Shown piece by piece: positions 1 through 6,962 of a stretch of 10,946 nucleotides of DNA (positions within the stretch are counted from its first letter, which is position 1; every line of letters starts with the position of its first letter). Where the stretch lies: assembly GCA_012961755.1 (NCBI GenBank), contig DTYS01000008.1:1-10946 (forward strand). The letters run 5' to 3'. Made by a program: the position numbers and the translations under genes. This stretch comes from Candidatus Latescibacterota bacterium (GTDB lineage Bacteria > Latescibacterota > 4484-107 > B68-G9). Below the pieces are notes generated by a model. It had not been told where the DNA came from. It ran no database searches and was given only the letters and a program-made list of their open reading frames with translations.

Positions 1-23
1 CTGTTGCCTTATATTCCTATCCG

Positions 24-95
24 CCGCAAGGGCATACCCTCCCACCTATGTGGCCACGCCACCAAGCCCACCACTGGAAGGATATGCCCTTACGG
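24..95. repeat. Long imperfect hairpin, possible structured RNA or palindromic element
   Basis: Bases 24-44 can pair with bases 75-95. By my pairing there are 17 matches, with mismatches at 27/92, 37/82 and 41/78; the core AAGGGCATA at 28-36 faces TATGCCCTT at 83-91. The 30-base loop contains a second small hairpin, GTGGC-CAC-GCCAC (50-62). No T-run follows either end, so it does not look like a Rho-independent terminator. It could be a small structured RNA, a REP/MITE-like palindromic element, or part of a 3' end lying left of the window. No function can be assigned from sequence alone. The pairing is seen directly; any role is a guess. Confidence 0.45.
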
Positions 96-157
96 ATGGC
101 CATGTAAGGTACCTCGGACTATAAACTTTGCCTTTAAAGATAATCCTCTTTCCCTCC

Positions 158-206
158 CTTGTCAAGCAATTTTCGGTCCGCGCATCTAACTTGTCCAGTT
201 TTCGGT
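158..206 (+). repeat. Imperfect tandem repeat upstream of the folB promoter
   Basis: Two copies share the halves CTTGTC and TTTTCGGT. Copy 1 is at 158-177 and copy 2 at 190-206; copy 1 has three extra bases (CAA) in the middle. The centres are about 29-32 bp apart, close to three helical turns, so they could bind a regulator on one face of the DNA upstream of the -35 box at 237. It may equally be chance similarity in a T-rich stretch. The repeat is seen; the regulatory role is inferred. Confidence 0.35.
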
Positions 207-236
207 AAGCACGTCAGGCTTTTGTGTCATCTCCTC

Positions 237-265
237 TTGACAGAGGACATCCAAACCGGTATTTT
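237..265 (+). promoter_or_regulatory. Sigma70-type promoter of the fol-pan operon
   Basis: A perfect -35 hexamer TTGACA (237-242) is separated by exactly 17 bp from TATTTT (260-265). The same pair with the same 17-bp spacer precedes the sigma factor gene at 9495-9523, which supports both. Transcription would be expected to start near 271-273, only 6-8 nt before the folB ATG at 279, giving a very short or nearly leaderless mRNA. Confidence 0.7.
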
Positions 266-278
266 TGAATAGGGGACG

Positions 279-635
279 ATGGGCGTCCTGAGGATATCGC
301 GGCTTCGCCTCTACGGGTACCATGGTCTCCTCCCCGAGGAGCGGGAGGAGGGACAACCCTTCGAGGTAGACCTCGAACTGTCGTGGGACATGTCTGAGGC
401 CGTCCGTTCCGACCGTCCGGAGGATACGGTGGATTACAGGGAGGTGATAAAGAAGGTAGAGGATGTGATGACGGGGCCTCCTGTGGGACTCTTGGAGCAT
501 TTAGCGGGCAGGATATTGGAAGAGATAAGGAAGGGTTTTCCGAGGATAGAGAGCATAGTCGTCCGGGTCCGCAAGCCGGAGCCTCCCGTCCCCGGGATCC
601 TCGGAGGGGTGGAGGTTGAGCTGAGATGGCCGTAG
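279..635 (+). CDS. folB: Dihydroneopterin aldolase
   Basis: This gene converts 7,8-dihydroneopterin to 6-hydroxymethyl-7,8-dihydropterin and glycolaldehyde in cytosolic folate synthesis. The 118-aa protein has the usual FolB length and is complete. It opens with the family pattern I-x-x-L-R-L-Y-G-Y-H-G-L-L-P-E-E (residues 6-21), with the substrate-binding Glu at 20/21. Tyr53 and Glu73 sit where the family binds pterin, and Lys99 in V-R-K-P-E-P-P-V-P-G matches the catalytic lysine. ATG 279 is chosen because no later start keeps the N-terminal strand. It lies only 13 nt after the -10 box and has just AGGGG (271-275) as a possible ribosome site. It overlaps folK by 10 nt and heads the fol-pan operon. 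Confidence 0.93.
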   Translation: MGVLRISRLRLYGYHGLLPEEREEGQPFEVDLELSWDMSEAVRSDRPEDTVDYREVIKKVEDVMTGPPVGLLEHLAGRILEEIRKGFPRIESIVVRVRKPEPPVPGILGGVEVELRWP

Positions 636-1129
636 CTTACATAGGGCTGGGATCGAACTTGGGGGACCGCGCGAGGTACCTTAGGGAGGCGATACGACGC
701 TTGAAGGCCCTCCCTGGGACCAAGCTTGAGGCGGTCTCGTCCTTCTACGATACCGCTCCAGTGGGAGTTGAGGACCAGCCAAGGTTCCTTAACGCCGTCG
801 TTAAGCTCTGCACCGAACTTCCCCCCAAAAGGCTCCTCGAAGGTCTCCTCGAGATAGAAAAGAAGCTCGGAAGGAAGAGGACGAGGCGCTGGGGGCCGAG
901 GACCGTGGACCTCGACCTACTTTTGTACGACGATCAGGTCATATCGGAACCCGAACTTCAGGTCCCCCACCCTCGCATGCACGAAAGGTCGTTCGTGCTG
1001 GTTCCCCTCGCCGAGCTGGATCCTGAGGTCTTGCACCCGGCCCTCGGGAGGACCGCAAGGGAGCTTCTGGAGGGGGTAGGCCGAGGGGACGTATCTCCGA
1101 TCGAGCAGGAGGAACGATGCCGAAGGTGA
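626..1129 (+). CDS. folK: 2-amino-4-hydroxy-6-hydroxymethyldihydropteridine pyrophosphokinase (HPPK)
   Basis: HPPK transfers pyrophosphate from ATP to 6-hydroxymethyl-dihydropterin, the FolB product, preparing it for condensation with p-aminobenzoate. The 167-aa protein carries the family signatures: Y-I-G-L-G-S-N-L-G-D-R (5-15), the F-Y-D-T-A-P-V-G segment (40-47), and R-R-W-G-P-R-T-V-D-L-D-L-L (87-99) with the Mg-binding Asp95 and Asp97, followed by P-H-P-R-M-H-E-R (114-121). Length is normal. The start ATG lies inside the end of folB (10-nt overlap), and its own 3' end overlaps panB by 13 nt, so translation is probably coupled along the operon. The last 15 or so residues, past the conserved domain, overlap the panB ribosome site and start. 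Confidence 0.95.
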   Translation: MAVAYIGLGSNLGDRARYLREAIRRLKALPGTKLEAVSSFYDTAPVGVEDQPRFLNAVVKLCTELPPKRLLEGLLEIEKKLGRKRTRRWGPRTVDLDLLLYDDQVISEPELQVPHPRMHERSFVLVPLAELDPEVLHPALGRTARELLEGVGRGDVSPIEQEERCRR

Positions 1130-1917
1130 CCACGAAGCAGATTTGGGAGATGAAGGTCAAGGGAGAGAAGATAGTCGCCCTTACCGCGTACGAGTACCTC
1201 TTCGCCAAGCTCCTGGACGAGGCCGGGGTGGACCTGATACTCGTGGGCGACTCCTTGGGGATGGTCTTCGCGGGGTACGAGAGCACCGTAAGGGTAACCA
1301 TGGAGCAGATGCTCTACCACACGAGGATAGTCGCATCCGCCGTGGAGAGGGCCTTGGTAGTCGGGGACATGCCCTTCATGTCCTTCCAGGTGAGCCCGGA
1401 GGAGGCGCTCAGGAACGCTGGCAGGTTCCTCCAGGAGGCCGGCGCCCAGGCGGTGAAGGTTGAGGGGGGGGAGGAGGTGGCTGAACAGGTGAGGAGGATG
1501 GTCCAGGCGGGGATACCTGTGTTGGGCCACCTGGGCCTCACCCCTCAATCGGTCTATCAGTTCGGAGGGTACGGCGTCAGGGCGAAGGAGAGGAAGGAGG
1601 CAGAGAAGCTCCTCCACGATGCCCAGGTCCTCCAGGAAGCCGGGGCGTTCGCCGTCGTCTTAGAGAAGATACCAGCAGGGCTCGCCCGTAGGGTGACCGA
1701 GAGCCTCCGTATCCCCACTATAGGGATAGGAGCTGGGCCCTTCTGCGACGGCCAGATACTCGTGACCCAGGACATGTTGGGGCTCTTCGAAAGGTTCAGG
1801 CCCAAGTTCGTGAGGAGGTACGCCGAACTTGGGAAGCTCGCGAGGGAGGCGTTGGCCGGGTACGTCGAGGACGTGAGGGAGGGGAGGTTCCCGTCCGAGG
1901 AGGAGAGCTTCGTATGA
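1117..1917 (+). CDS. panB: 3-methyl-2-oxobutanoate hydroxymethyltransferase (ketopantoate hydroxymethyltransferase)
   Basis: PanB adds a hydroxymethyl group from 5,10-methylene-tetrahydrofolate to 2-oxoisovalerate, giving ketopantoate, the first committed step to pantothenate. The 266-aa TIM-barrel protein is full length. Metal-binding Asp45 (V-G-D-S-L-G-M), Asp84 (G-D-M-P-F) and Glu116 (K-V-E-G-G) are present, as are G-H-L-G-L-T-P-Q (137-144), catalytic Glu183 and the I-G-I-G-A-G motif near residue 206. ATG 1117 follows AGGAGG at 1107-1112. Its stop shares an ATGA with the panC start. An uninterrupted run of eight or so G near 1465 stays in frame, which matters when judging the indels at 6963-9498. 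A ketopantoate reductase (panE/ilvC) is not in the window. Confidence 0.97.
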   Translation: MPKVTTKQIWEMKVKGEKIVALTAYEYLFAKLLDEAGVDLILVGDSLGMVFAGYESTVRVTMEQMLYHTRIVASAVERALVVGDMPFMSFQVSPEEALRNAGRFLQEAGAQAVKVEGGEEVAEQVRRMVQAGIPVLGHLGLTPQSVYQFGGYGVRAKERKEAEKLLHDAQVLQEAGAFAVVLEKIPAGLARRVTESLRIPTIGIGAGPFCDGQILVTQDMLGLFERFRPKFVRRYAELGKLAREALAGYVEDVREGRFPSEEESFV

Positions 1918-2786
1918 AACTTATAGAGCGCGTAAGGGATATGCAGGCGTGGGCGGACGATGTCAGGGCCGGTGGCGAAAGGATAGGCTTCGTCCCCACC
2001 ATGGGGTACCTCCACGAGGGGCACCTGAGCCTCGTGAGGCTGGCCAAGGGAAGCTCCGACAGGACAGTTGTCAGTATATTCGTGAATCCCATACAGTTCG
2101 GCCCGCAGGAGGATTACAACCGGTACCCCAGGGACTTAGATAGAGATATAGGGCTCCTGAGGGACTTAGGTGTGGACGTGACCTTCGCACCGTCCGTGGG
2201 GGAGATGTATCCAGAGGGCTTCTGCACGTACGTGGACGTCGAAGGGCTCACCGAGGGGCTCTGCGGTGCATACAGGCCCGGCCACTTCAGGGGTGTGACC
2301 ACGGTCGTCACGAAGCTCTTCCTTGCGGTCAAGCCCCACCTGGCGGTCTTCGGAAGGAAGGACGCACAGCAGGCGTTCGTGATAAGGAGGATGGTGAGGG
2401 ACCTGAACATGGATGTAGAGGTCGTCGTGGGCCCTACGGTGAGGGAGGTGGACGGGCTTGCGATGAGCAGCAGGAACACCTACCTCTCCCCCGAGGAGAG
2501 GAAGCAGGCTACGGTCCTCTACAGGGCTTTGCTCAGGGCCAAGGAGCTTATGGAAGGGGGGGAGAGGGATACGAAGGTCATCGTGGGTGAAATGGAGGGG
2601 ATCGTAAGGGAGGCCCCTTCCGCCCGTGTGGAGTATATAGAGATCGTGGACACGGAGAAGCTCAAGCCGGTACCCTTCGTAGACGGGGAGGTGCTGGTGG
2701 CCTTGGCCGTCTGGATAGGGAACACGAGGCTCATAGACAACATGATAGTCGATGCGAGGGGGGACGAGTTGAACTTCCAGATTTGA
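1914..2786 (+). CDS. panC: Pantothenate synthetase (pantoate-beta-alanine ligase)
   Basis: PanC joins pantoate and beta-alanine with ATP, through a pantoyl-adenylate, to make pantothenate. The 290-aa protein shows the cytidylyltransferase-like nucleotide site P-T-M-G-Y-L-H-E-G-H (28-37), the pantoate-binding F-V-N-P-I-Q-F-G (56-63), the F-G-R-K-D-A-Q-Q loop (146-153) and the KMSKS-like M-S-S-R-N (184-188). It is full length and intact. The start is the ATGA overlap with panB, the typical sign of translational coupling. Beta-alanine would come from PanD, encoded next. Confidence 0.97.
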   Translation: MKLIERVRDMQAWADDVRAGGERIGFVPTMGYLHEGHLSLVRLAKGSSDRTVVSIFVNPIQFGPQEDYNRYPRDLDRDIGLLRDLGVDVTFAPSVGEMYPEGFCTYVDVEGLTEGLCGAYRPGHFRGVTTVVTKLFLAVKPHLAVFGRKDAQQAFVIRRMVRDLNMDVEVVVGPTVREVDGLAMSSRNTYLSPEERKQATVLYRALLRAKELMEGGERDTKVIVGEMEGIVREAPSARVEYIEIVDTEKLKPVPFVDGEVLVALAVWIGNTRLIDNMIVDARGDELNFQI

Positions 2787-2845
2787 GGGAGAGGAGGAAG
2801 ACCTTTCTGCCCTGAGGAGGGTTTCGGAAGACTTCGGGGGGAGGG

Positions 2846-3271
2846 ATGAAGAGGACCGTGCTCTACGCCAAGATACACGGTGCTAGGATAACCGCGACGG
2901 AGCTGTACTACGAAGGTAGCATAACCGTAGACAAGGACATCCTGGACCGGGCTGGCATACTCCCTTACGAGCTGGTGCAGGTCGTGAACCTGAACAACGG
3001 AGAGAGATTCGAAACTTACACGATCCCAGGACCGAGGGGGTCCGGGGTTGTCTGCCTCAACGGACCTGCAGCCCGGAAGGGATACGTGGGGGACGTGGTG
3101 ATAATCCTGGCGTACGCCCAGATGGAGGAGGACGAGGCGATGGAGTCCCTTCCCAAGGTGGTGGTCTTGGGGGAAGGGAACCAAGTGGTCAAGGTCGCCC
3201 TCGGCACGGTGGGGGAGGAGACTCAGGCCCACAGCACGAGGAGGCCGAGACCACCCAGGGCCCAGCAGTAG
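2846..3271 (+). CDS. panD: Aspartate 1-decarboxylase proenzyme
   Basis: PanD decarboxylates L-aspartate to beta-alanine, the second substrate of PanC. It is made as a proenzyme that cleaves itself between Gly24 and Ser25 to create the pyruvoyl group; both lie exactly there in Y-Y-E-G-S. Arg54 and Tyr58 (E-R-F-E-T-Y) match the E. coli active-site residues. The conserved core ends near residue 117. About 24 further residues, polar and basic, with T-R-R-P-R-P-P-R near the end, make it 141 aa against about 126 in E. coli. That tail is encoded where the gene overlaps uppP tail to tail by 49 bp. A 59-nt gap separates it from panC, and a G-rich run (2836-2845) touches the ATG, unusually tight spacing. 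Confidence 0.95.
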   Translation: MKRTVLYAKIHGARITATELYYEGSITVDKDILDRAGILPYELVQVVNLNNGERFETYTIPGPRGSGVVCLNGPAARKGYVGDVVIILAYAQMEEDEAMESLPKVVVLGEGNQVVKVALGTVGEETQAHSTRRPRPPRAQQ

Positions 3272-4023
3272 TAGGAGAACCCCTCTAGCCTGCCCCTCCT
3301 GACCACGCCGAGCAGGAGCTTAAGGGCCAAGTATCCAGAGATGTAGGCTGCGATAAGACCGCCCAAAAGGGCCGGAGCGGAGGGAGGGGGGGAGAAAAGT
3401 AGTTCCTTGGCCTCGAGAGCCGATGCTCCGAGGATGGCAGGAAGCGCCAGGAGGAAGGAAAGTTCAGCGGCCTCCTTCCTCCTGAGCCCCCTCCATAGTC
3501 CTACGGATATCGTGGCTCCGGAACGGGATATCCCCGGAAGTACGGAAAGAGCCTGGGCGAGCCCTACGAGCAGGGCGTCGAGGAGCCTCACCTCCCTTTC
3601 CTTAACCTTAGCCCAGCGGGTAGACCGGAGCACTAGGCCTGTAACTATAAGGGCAAGACATACCAAAGTTGGGCTGGAGAAAGCCTCCTCTACCTGGTTC
3701 CTGAGGCCGACCCCTACCAGTCCGGCCGGGACCGAACCTACTATTATCCCCCACGCCCACCTCCATCCCCTCCCCTCCCTGAAGCGTGAGCCGCCCGGAA
3801 GGAGGCCGCCGAGGAAGTCCCTCAGGACCTTCCAGACCTCGGCATGGAACACCGTGATTATTGCCAAAAGCGTACCGAAATGGACCGTGACCTCTAAGGC
3901 GATCCCTTGCTCTCTGAGCCCTAAGAGGGCCTTGGCCAACACGAGATGTCCGGAGCTACTTACGGGCAGGAACTCGGTGAGCCCCTGGAGCACTCCGAGC
4001 CCGACTCCCTCCAAGAAGTTCAT
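3223..4023 (-). CDS. uppP: Undecaprenyl-diphosphatase (BacA/UppP family)
   Basis: UppP removes a phosphate from undecaprenyl diphosphate so the lipid carrier can be reused for peptidoglycan and other envelope polymers. The protein is a hydrophobic multi-span membrane enzyme of 266 aa. Family motifs are present: G-L-T-E-F-L-P-V-S-S-S-G-H-L (14-27, with Glu17), H-F-G-T-L-L-A (48-54) and P-G-I-S-R-S-G-A-T-I (163-172). I start it at ATG 4023 rather than the in-frame ATG at 4044: 4023 gives the standard M-N-F-L-E-G N terminus, has GGGGAGG 5-6 nt upstream, and makes a 4-nt ATGA overlap with the DUF362 gene. Its 3' end overlaps panD in convergent orientation. It is last in the minus-strand operon. 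Confidence 0.94.
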   Translation of the reverse strand: MNFLEGVGLGVLQGLTEFLPVSSSGHLVLAKALLGLREQGIALEVTVHFGTLLAIITVFHAEVWKVLRDFLGGLLPGGSRFREGRGWRWAWGIIVGSVPAGLVGVGLRNQVEEAFSSPTLVCLALIVTGLVLRSTRWAKVKEREVRLLDALLVGLAQALSVLPGISRSGATISVGLWRGLRRKEAAELSFLLALPAILGASALEAKELLFSPPPSAPALLGGLIAAYISGYLALKLLLGVVRRGRLEGFSYYCWALGGLGLLVLWA

Positions 4024-5144
4024 GTAGTCCTCCCCTGTAACCATCCCTTACGGATGCGGACAGCACCCTCAGTACAGACCTCCTGACAGCAGTAACACCT
4101 GATGCAGAGCTTCCTGTCTATCTCTGCCCTCCCTGAAGTTACGGATATCGCTCCCTCGGGACAGGCCCTTGCACAGGTCCCGCATCCCGTGCATTTGTAA
4201 GGGTCCACGAGGGGCCTTGCGGTCAGGGCGTCCCTCACGAGGGGCAGGACCAACCTCCCGAGGAAGCCCCCTGGGACCCCCCTTCCCCAGCTCTCCGGCA
4301 GGATGAAGCCTTCGGTCCTGACTTCATCCCCTATGAGCTTCACCCCGTCCGGGTCGAACCCTCCTTCTGCTGCGGCCCTTATCGTGGGGACCACGAGTGG
4401 GTCCAGCCCTAATATGTGACAGAGGGCGACGTCCACGGCGTTCGGGTCCTCCCCGAGCAAAAGGGCCCCTATAGGCCTCGGCCTTCCGCCCGAGGGTCCG
4501 TTCCCCTCCATCCCTACGACCGCGTCCAGGATCGTGAGCCTTGGGCGGACGAACCCTGCGATGTCCACGAGCATCTGGGAGAACCTCCCTACATCCTTGA
4601 GCTTGGCATGATATCCCGTCTTCTCCATGCCCGGCACCAGCCCGAAGAGGTTCTTGATAGAGGCTGTGAGCAGAGTGAAGGTATGGGTCTTAGCCTTGGG
4701 GAGGTTCACGACCCCATCTGCCCTCAGGGCAGCCCTCAGGAGGTTCGCCCTTCCCACCAACCTCCCACCCAAGGAGGCCTCCCCGTACGACGTGTCGTAG
4801 TTGAGGGAGGCCCCCGCCCTACCCGCGGCTTCGCCTATCCCCGTCTTCGTGTAAGCTCTTGCGAGTCCCGACCGCGTGAACGGGACCCCTACGCCCGGGC
4901 TATCCCCAACCACGACCTCGACCCCGACCTCCCTTATTGCCCTCGCCATGTGCTCGACCAGGGAAGGATGGGTGGTCACGGCCTCCTCGGGGGAGTGTGA
5001 GCCTAGGATGTTAGGTTTCAGGAAGATCCTCTCTCCCGGTCCGAAGAACCTCCCAGCACCTCCGAGCTCCGCCAGCCCTTCCGTCAGGGCTTCGGGGAGG
5101 TGCCCGTAATCCTCGCACCTTACGACCACGACCTCGTGCCTCAT
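4020..5144 (-). CDS. DUF362 domain protein with two C-terminal 4Fe-4S clusters
   Basis: The 374-aa protein has an N-terminal DUF362 domain (about 1-300; note F-L-K-P-N-I-L-G, G-D-S-P-G and N-L-P-K-A-K-T-H) and a ferredoxin-like C terminus. Cys318, 321, 324 and 328 form a C-T-G-C-G-T-C-A-R-A-C-P site. Cys347, 350, 353 and 357 form a second C-x2-C-x2-C-x3-C site, with an extra Cys352. After the last cysteine the usual proline is Thr358. The DUF362 fold has no settled reaction that I can assign; the clusters imply electron transfer. No signal peptide is evident, so it is probably cytosolic. ATG 5144 follows AAGGAGGAG. It lies 36 nt after the DUF429 gene and shares ATGA with uppP, so they are probably one transcript. 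Confidence 0.85.
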   Translation of the reverse strand: MRHEVVVVRCEDYGHLPEALTEGLAELGGAGRFFGPGERIFLKPNILGSHSPEEAVTTHPSLVEHMARAIREVGVEVVVGDSPGVGVPFTRSGLARAYTKTGIGEAAGRAGASLNYDTSYGEASLGGRLVGRANLLRAALRADGVVNLPKAKTHTFTLLTASIKNLFGLVPGMEKTGYHAKLKDVGRFSQMLVDIAGFVRPRLTILDAVVGMEGNGPSGGRPRPIGALLLGEDPNAVDVALCHILGLDPLVVPTIRAAAEGGFDPDGVKLIGDEVRTEGFILPESWGRGVPGGFLGRLVLPLVRDALTARPLVDPYKCTGCGTCARACPEGAISVTSGRAEIDRKLCIRCYCCQEVCTEGAVRIRKGWLQGRTT

Positions 5145-5180
5145 CTCCTCCTTACCCCTAGGCCGCTGAACAGATGGACC

Positions 5181-5927
5181 TTAACCACTTAGTGGACCTC
5201 CCTTCGGCACGACGACGTACCCCGTTTCGATGTCCCCGAAGACCTGGTACCCATCCTGCCCCCAGTACCAGCAGTAGAGCCCTATGTACGCGCAGAAGAG
5301 GGCATCCAGGAGATCCTCGTACTTCTTTAGAGCACCTCCCCTGAGGCCCTCCGGGTCCACCTTGAGGATCTCCCCAGCACATAGACCAGGGGACCTGAGT
5401 CCCCTCAGGTGCTCCCTGTACCTGCGGAACTCCGATAGGCGGAACTCGATCGGCCTTCCGGGGCGGGCCTTGTACTTGAGGGTCCTCTCGAGGCCGAAGA
5501 GCCTTACGGAAGCGGGGTGTGGGTACACCTCCACCACCTGGCGCACCGGTACCCTCGTGGGGATGTAGGGAGAGTGTACGAACCCTTCACCTTCGAGCGA
5601 GCTTACGAGCACTTCCCCCCTCACCCTCCCCCCGAACCTCCTCCTGTTGGCGGGATAACCTCCCGCCCCGTACCTCCGGAACTCCCTGGACATCTCCCGG
5701 TCACACGGCCTGGTCCCTTCCTCGTTGGGGACTAAAAGAGGTGCGTCCACGGCCACGAGGCCCGGCCCTTCCCCGACCGCCTCCCTCACGAAGGTGTACA
5801 CCTCGTCATCGCCCCCGAGCCCGTCCTTCCAGGCGGTAAGCCTTCCCCCGTCCCCTTCCAGGGCCAAGGCGACCGCTGCAGAGGTGTTCTTATCCGACCA
5901 GGCCAGATCTATCCCCACGAACTTCAC
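5181..5927 (-). CDS. DUF429 family protein, predicted RNase H-like fold
   Basis: The N terminus M-K-F-V-G-I-D-L-A-W and the later V-A-V-D-A-P-L-L-V-P segment are typical of DUF429 proteins, which are predicted to have an RNase H-like fold with acidic metal ligands; their substrate is not established to my knowledge. The middle holds R-P-C-D-R-E and G-G-Y-P-A-N-R-R-R, and the C-terminal part has D-L-L-D-A-L-F-C-A-Y, also usual in the family. An in-frame GTG at 5933 is possible. I prefer GTG 5927 (248 aa) because it has AAGGA with 7-nt spacing and gives a 4-nt GTGA overlap with the esterase stop. It sits inside an apparent carbohydrate/envelope operon, but its own job there is unclear. Confidence 0.8.
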   Translation of the reverse strand: MKFVGIDLAWSDKNTSAAVALALEGDGGRLTAWKDGLGGDDEVYTFVREAVGEGPGLVAVDAPLLVPNEEGTRPCDREMSREFRRYGAGGYPANRRRFGGRVRGEVLVSSLEGEGFVHSPYIPTRVPVRQVVEVYPHPASVRLFGLERTLKYKARPGRPIEFRLSEFRRYREHLRGLRSPGLCAGEILKVDPEGLRGGALKKYEDLLDALFCAYIGLYCWYWGQDGYQVFGDIETGYVVVPKGGPLSG

Positions 5928-6952
5928 AGCCACTTCCTTATGAAGCTCCAGGCGCGGTCCTTATAGTACCTGTGTCCTCCATCTCCCACGTAAAGTTCGC
6001 ACCTTTCGGGCACGCCGAAGACCTCGTAGACCTTCCTGAGCCTCCCGTAGGCCTCCTTCGTGGCTTCTATCGGGAATATGGGGTCATCCCTCCCGTTCAC
6101 CGCGCAGAATGGCCTTGGGGCTATGAGGCCGGCTACATCGTACATCTCGCCGAGCGTGAGGATGCCGGGGACGTAGTTGCATTCGCAGTGATATATGGAC
6201 CCTATGGACGCACGGAAGGTGCAGAAGTAGCTCCCCGGGACGGAGACCTTTATCCTCACGTCGCAGGCGGCTGCGAAGAGGGAGACCGTCCCACCGCCGG
6301 AGTTTCCGGTTATGGCTATCCTCTCGGGGTCAACATCGTCCCTCGTGATGGCATAATCTACCAGGCGCATGATATCGTGGACCCTGTCCCCTATGAGGGT
6401 CCTTCCGAAGATGAGGTCGTGCATGAGCATGGTACGACACGAGTTCCTCTTACCCTCCTTCCTGTCGTCATCCCTCATGAGTTCCGAGAATCCCCTTATG
6501 TCCGGGGCTATGGCCATGTACCCCTCCCTCACGGCCTGGACCGCTATGTCCCTCTCCCCCTCCTCTATCTCCTTCCTCTCCTCCTCGGTGTGCCATATCC
6601 CCACATAGAGCTCCTTTCCGGTCGGATTGTGGCCGTGAGGGGTGAGGACGAGGGGGAGGCGGCCGGCGGCTCCCTTGGGCTTGAGGAGGTAGAATGGAAC
6701 CCTCACGCCGGGTTCGGTCGTTACGTACCACTTCTGCCTTACGTAGTCCCCGCAGTCGGCCTCCTCAACCTGCTCAGGTTCGAGGTCATCGGGAGCTTCT
6801 ATCCTATAGAGCCCCAGGACTTCCCAAAGCCTGTGCCCGAACGCCCTAGCCCAAGCCCTGGCCTCATCAGGGGTCTTGGCCCTGAAGGAGAATTCCATGT
6901 GGACCTTATCGAAGAGCCTGTCGGTAAGGGTCTGAGGTTCGAACCTTTCCAT
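5924..6952 (-). CDS. Alpha/beta-hydrolase, acetyl-xylan-esterase/dienelactone-hydrolase type
   Basis: A 342-aa serine hydrolase with a recognisable triad: nucleophile Ser218 in G-N-S-G-G-G (217-221), acid Asp290 in N-G-R-D-D-P-I-F-P, and His327 in G-D-G-G-H-R-Y-Y. The P-H-G-H segment (105-108) fits the oxyanion region. I-A-P-R-P-F-C-A-V-N-G-R-D-D is common in bacterial esterases of the acetyl xylan esterase/Abhydrolase group found with sugar-degrading enzymes. No signal peptide is visible, so it is likely cytosolic. The ATG follows GGAGGG and lies 10 nt after the end of the broken GH20 gene. A role in deacylating sugars is suggested by that neighbour but not shown. A general carboxylesterase is the alternative. 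Confidence 0.82.
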   Translation of the reverse strand: MERFEPQTLTDRLFDKVHMEFSFRAKTPDEARAWARAFGHRLWEVLGLYRIEAPDDLEPEQVEEADCGDYVRQKWYVTTEPGVRVPFYLLKPKGAAGRLPLVLTPHGHNPTGKELYVGIWHTEEERKEIEEGERDIAVQAVREGYMAIAPDIRGFSELMRDDDRKEGKRNSCRTMLMHDLIFGRTLIGDRVHDIMRLVDYAITRDDVDPERIAITGNSGGGTVSLFAAACDVRIKVSVPGSYFCTFRASIGSIYHCECNYVPGILTLGEMYDVAGLIAPRPFCAVNGRDDPIFPIEATKEAYGRLRKVYEVFGVPERCELYVGDGGHRYYKDRAWSFIRKWL

Positions 6953-6962
6953 CTTCCCTCCT

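Larger units (their letters stand above)
96..278. other. Non-coding leader region upstream of folB
   Basis: This stretch is more AT-rich than the genes to its right. A frame open from the window edge to base 189 encodes nothing I recognise and crosses the hairpin, so I do not call it a gene. The region holds a tandem repeat (158-206) and a sigma70-type promoter (237-265), listed separately. I see no tRNA or known riboswitch signature. Confidence 0.5.

Noticed and set aside
4..189. Small plus-strand frame at the left edge (61 codons from a TTG)
   Set aside because: No recognisable domain, no ribosome site, and it runs through the hairpin arms. Could be the tail of a gene starting outside the window, but nothing supports that.
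3407..4027. Plus-strand open frame opposite uppP (206 codons)
   Set aside because: Shadow of a membrane protein gene; Ser/Arg/Thr/Pro-rich sequence without motifs.
4024..4044. uppP start at ATG 4044
   Set aside because: Adds seven unusual residues; the ATG at 4023 has the better ribosome site, the family N terminus and the ATGA overlap.
4047..4058. CCCTTACGGATG, also found at 88-99 beside the hairpin
   Set aside because: Twelve shared bases inside DUF362 coding sequence without the matching arm; most likely chance.
5185..5195. Small palindrome CCACTTAGTGG at the end of the DUF429 gene
   Set aside because: Only five paired bases with no T-run; too weak to call a terminator or regulatory site.
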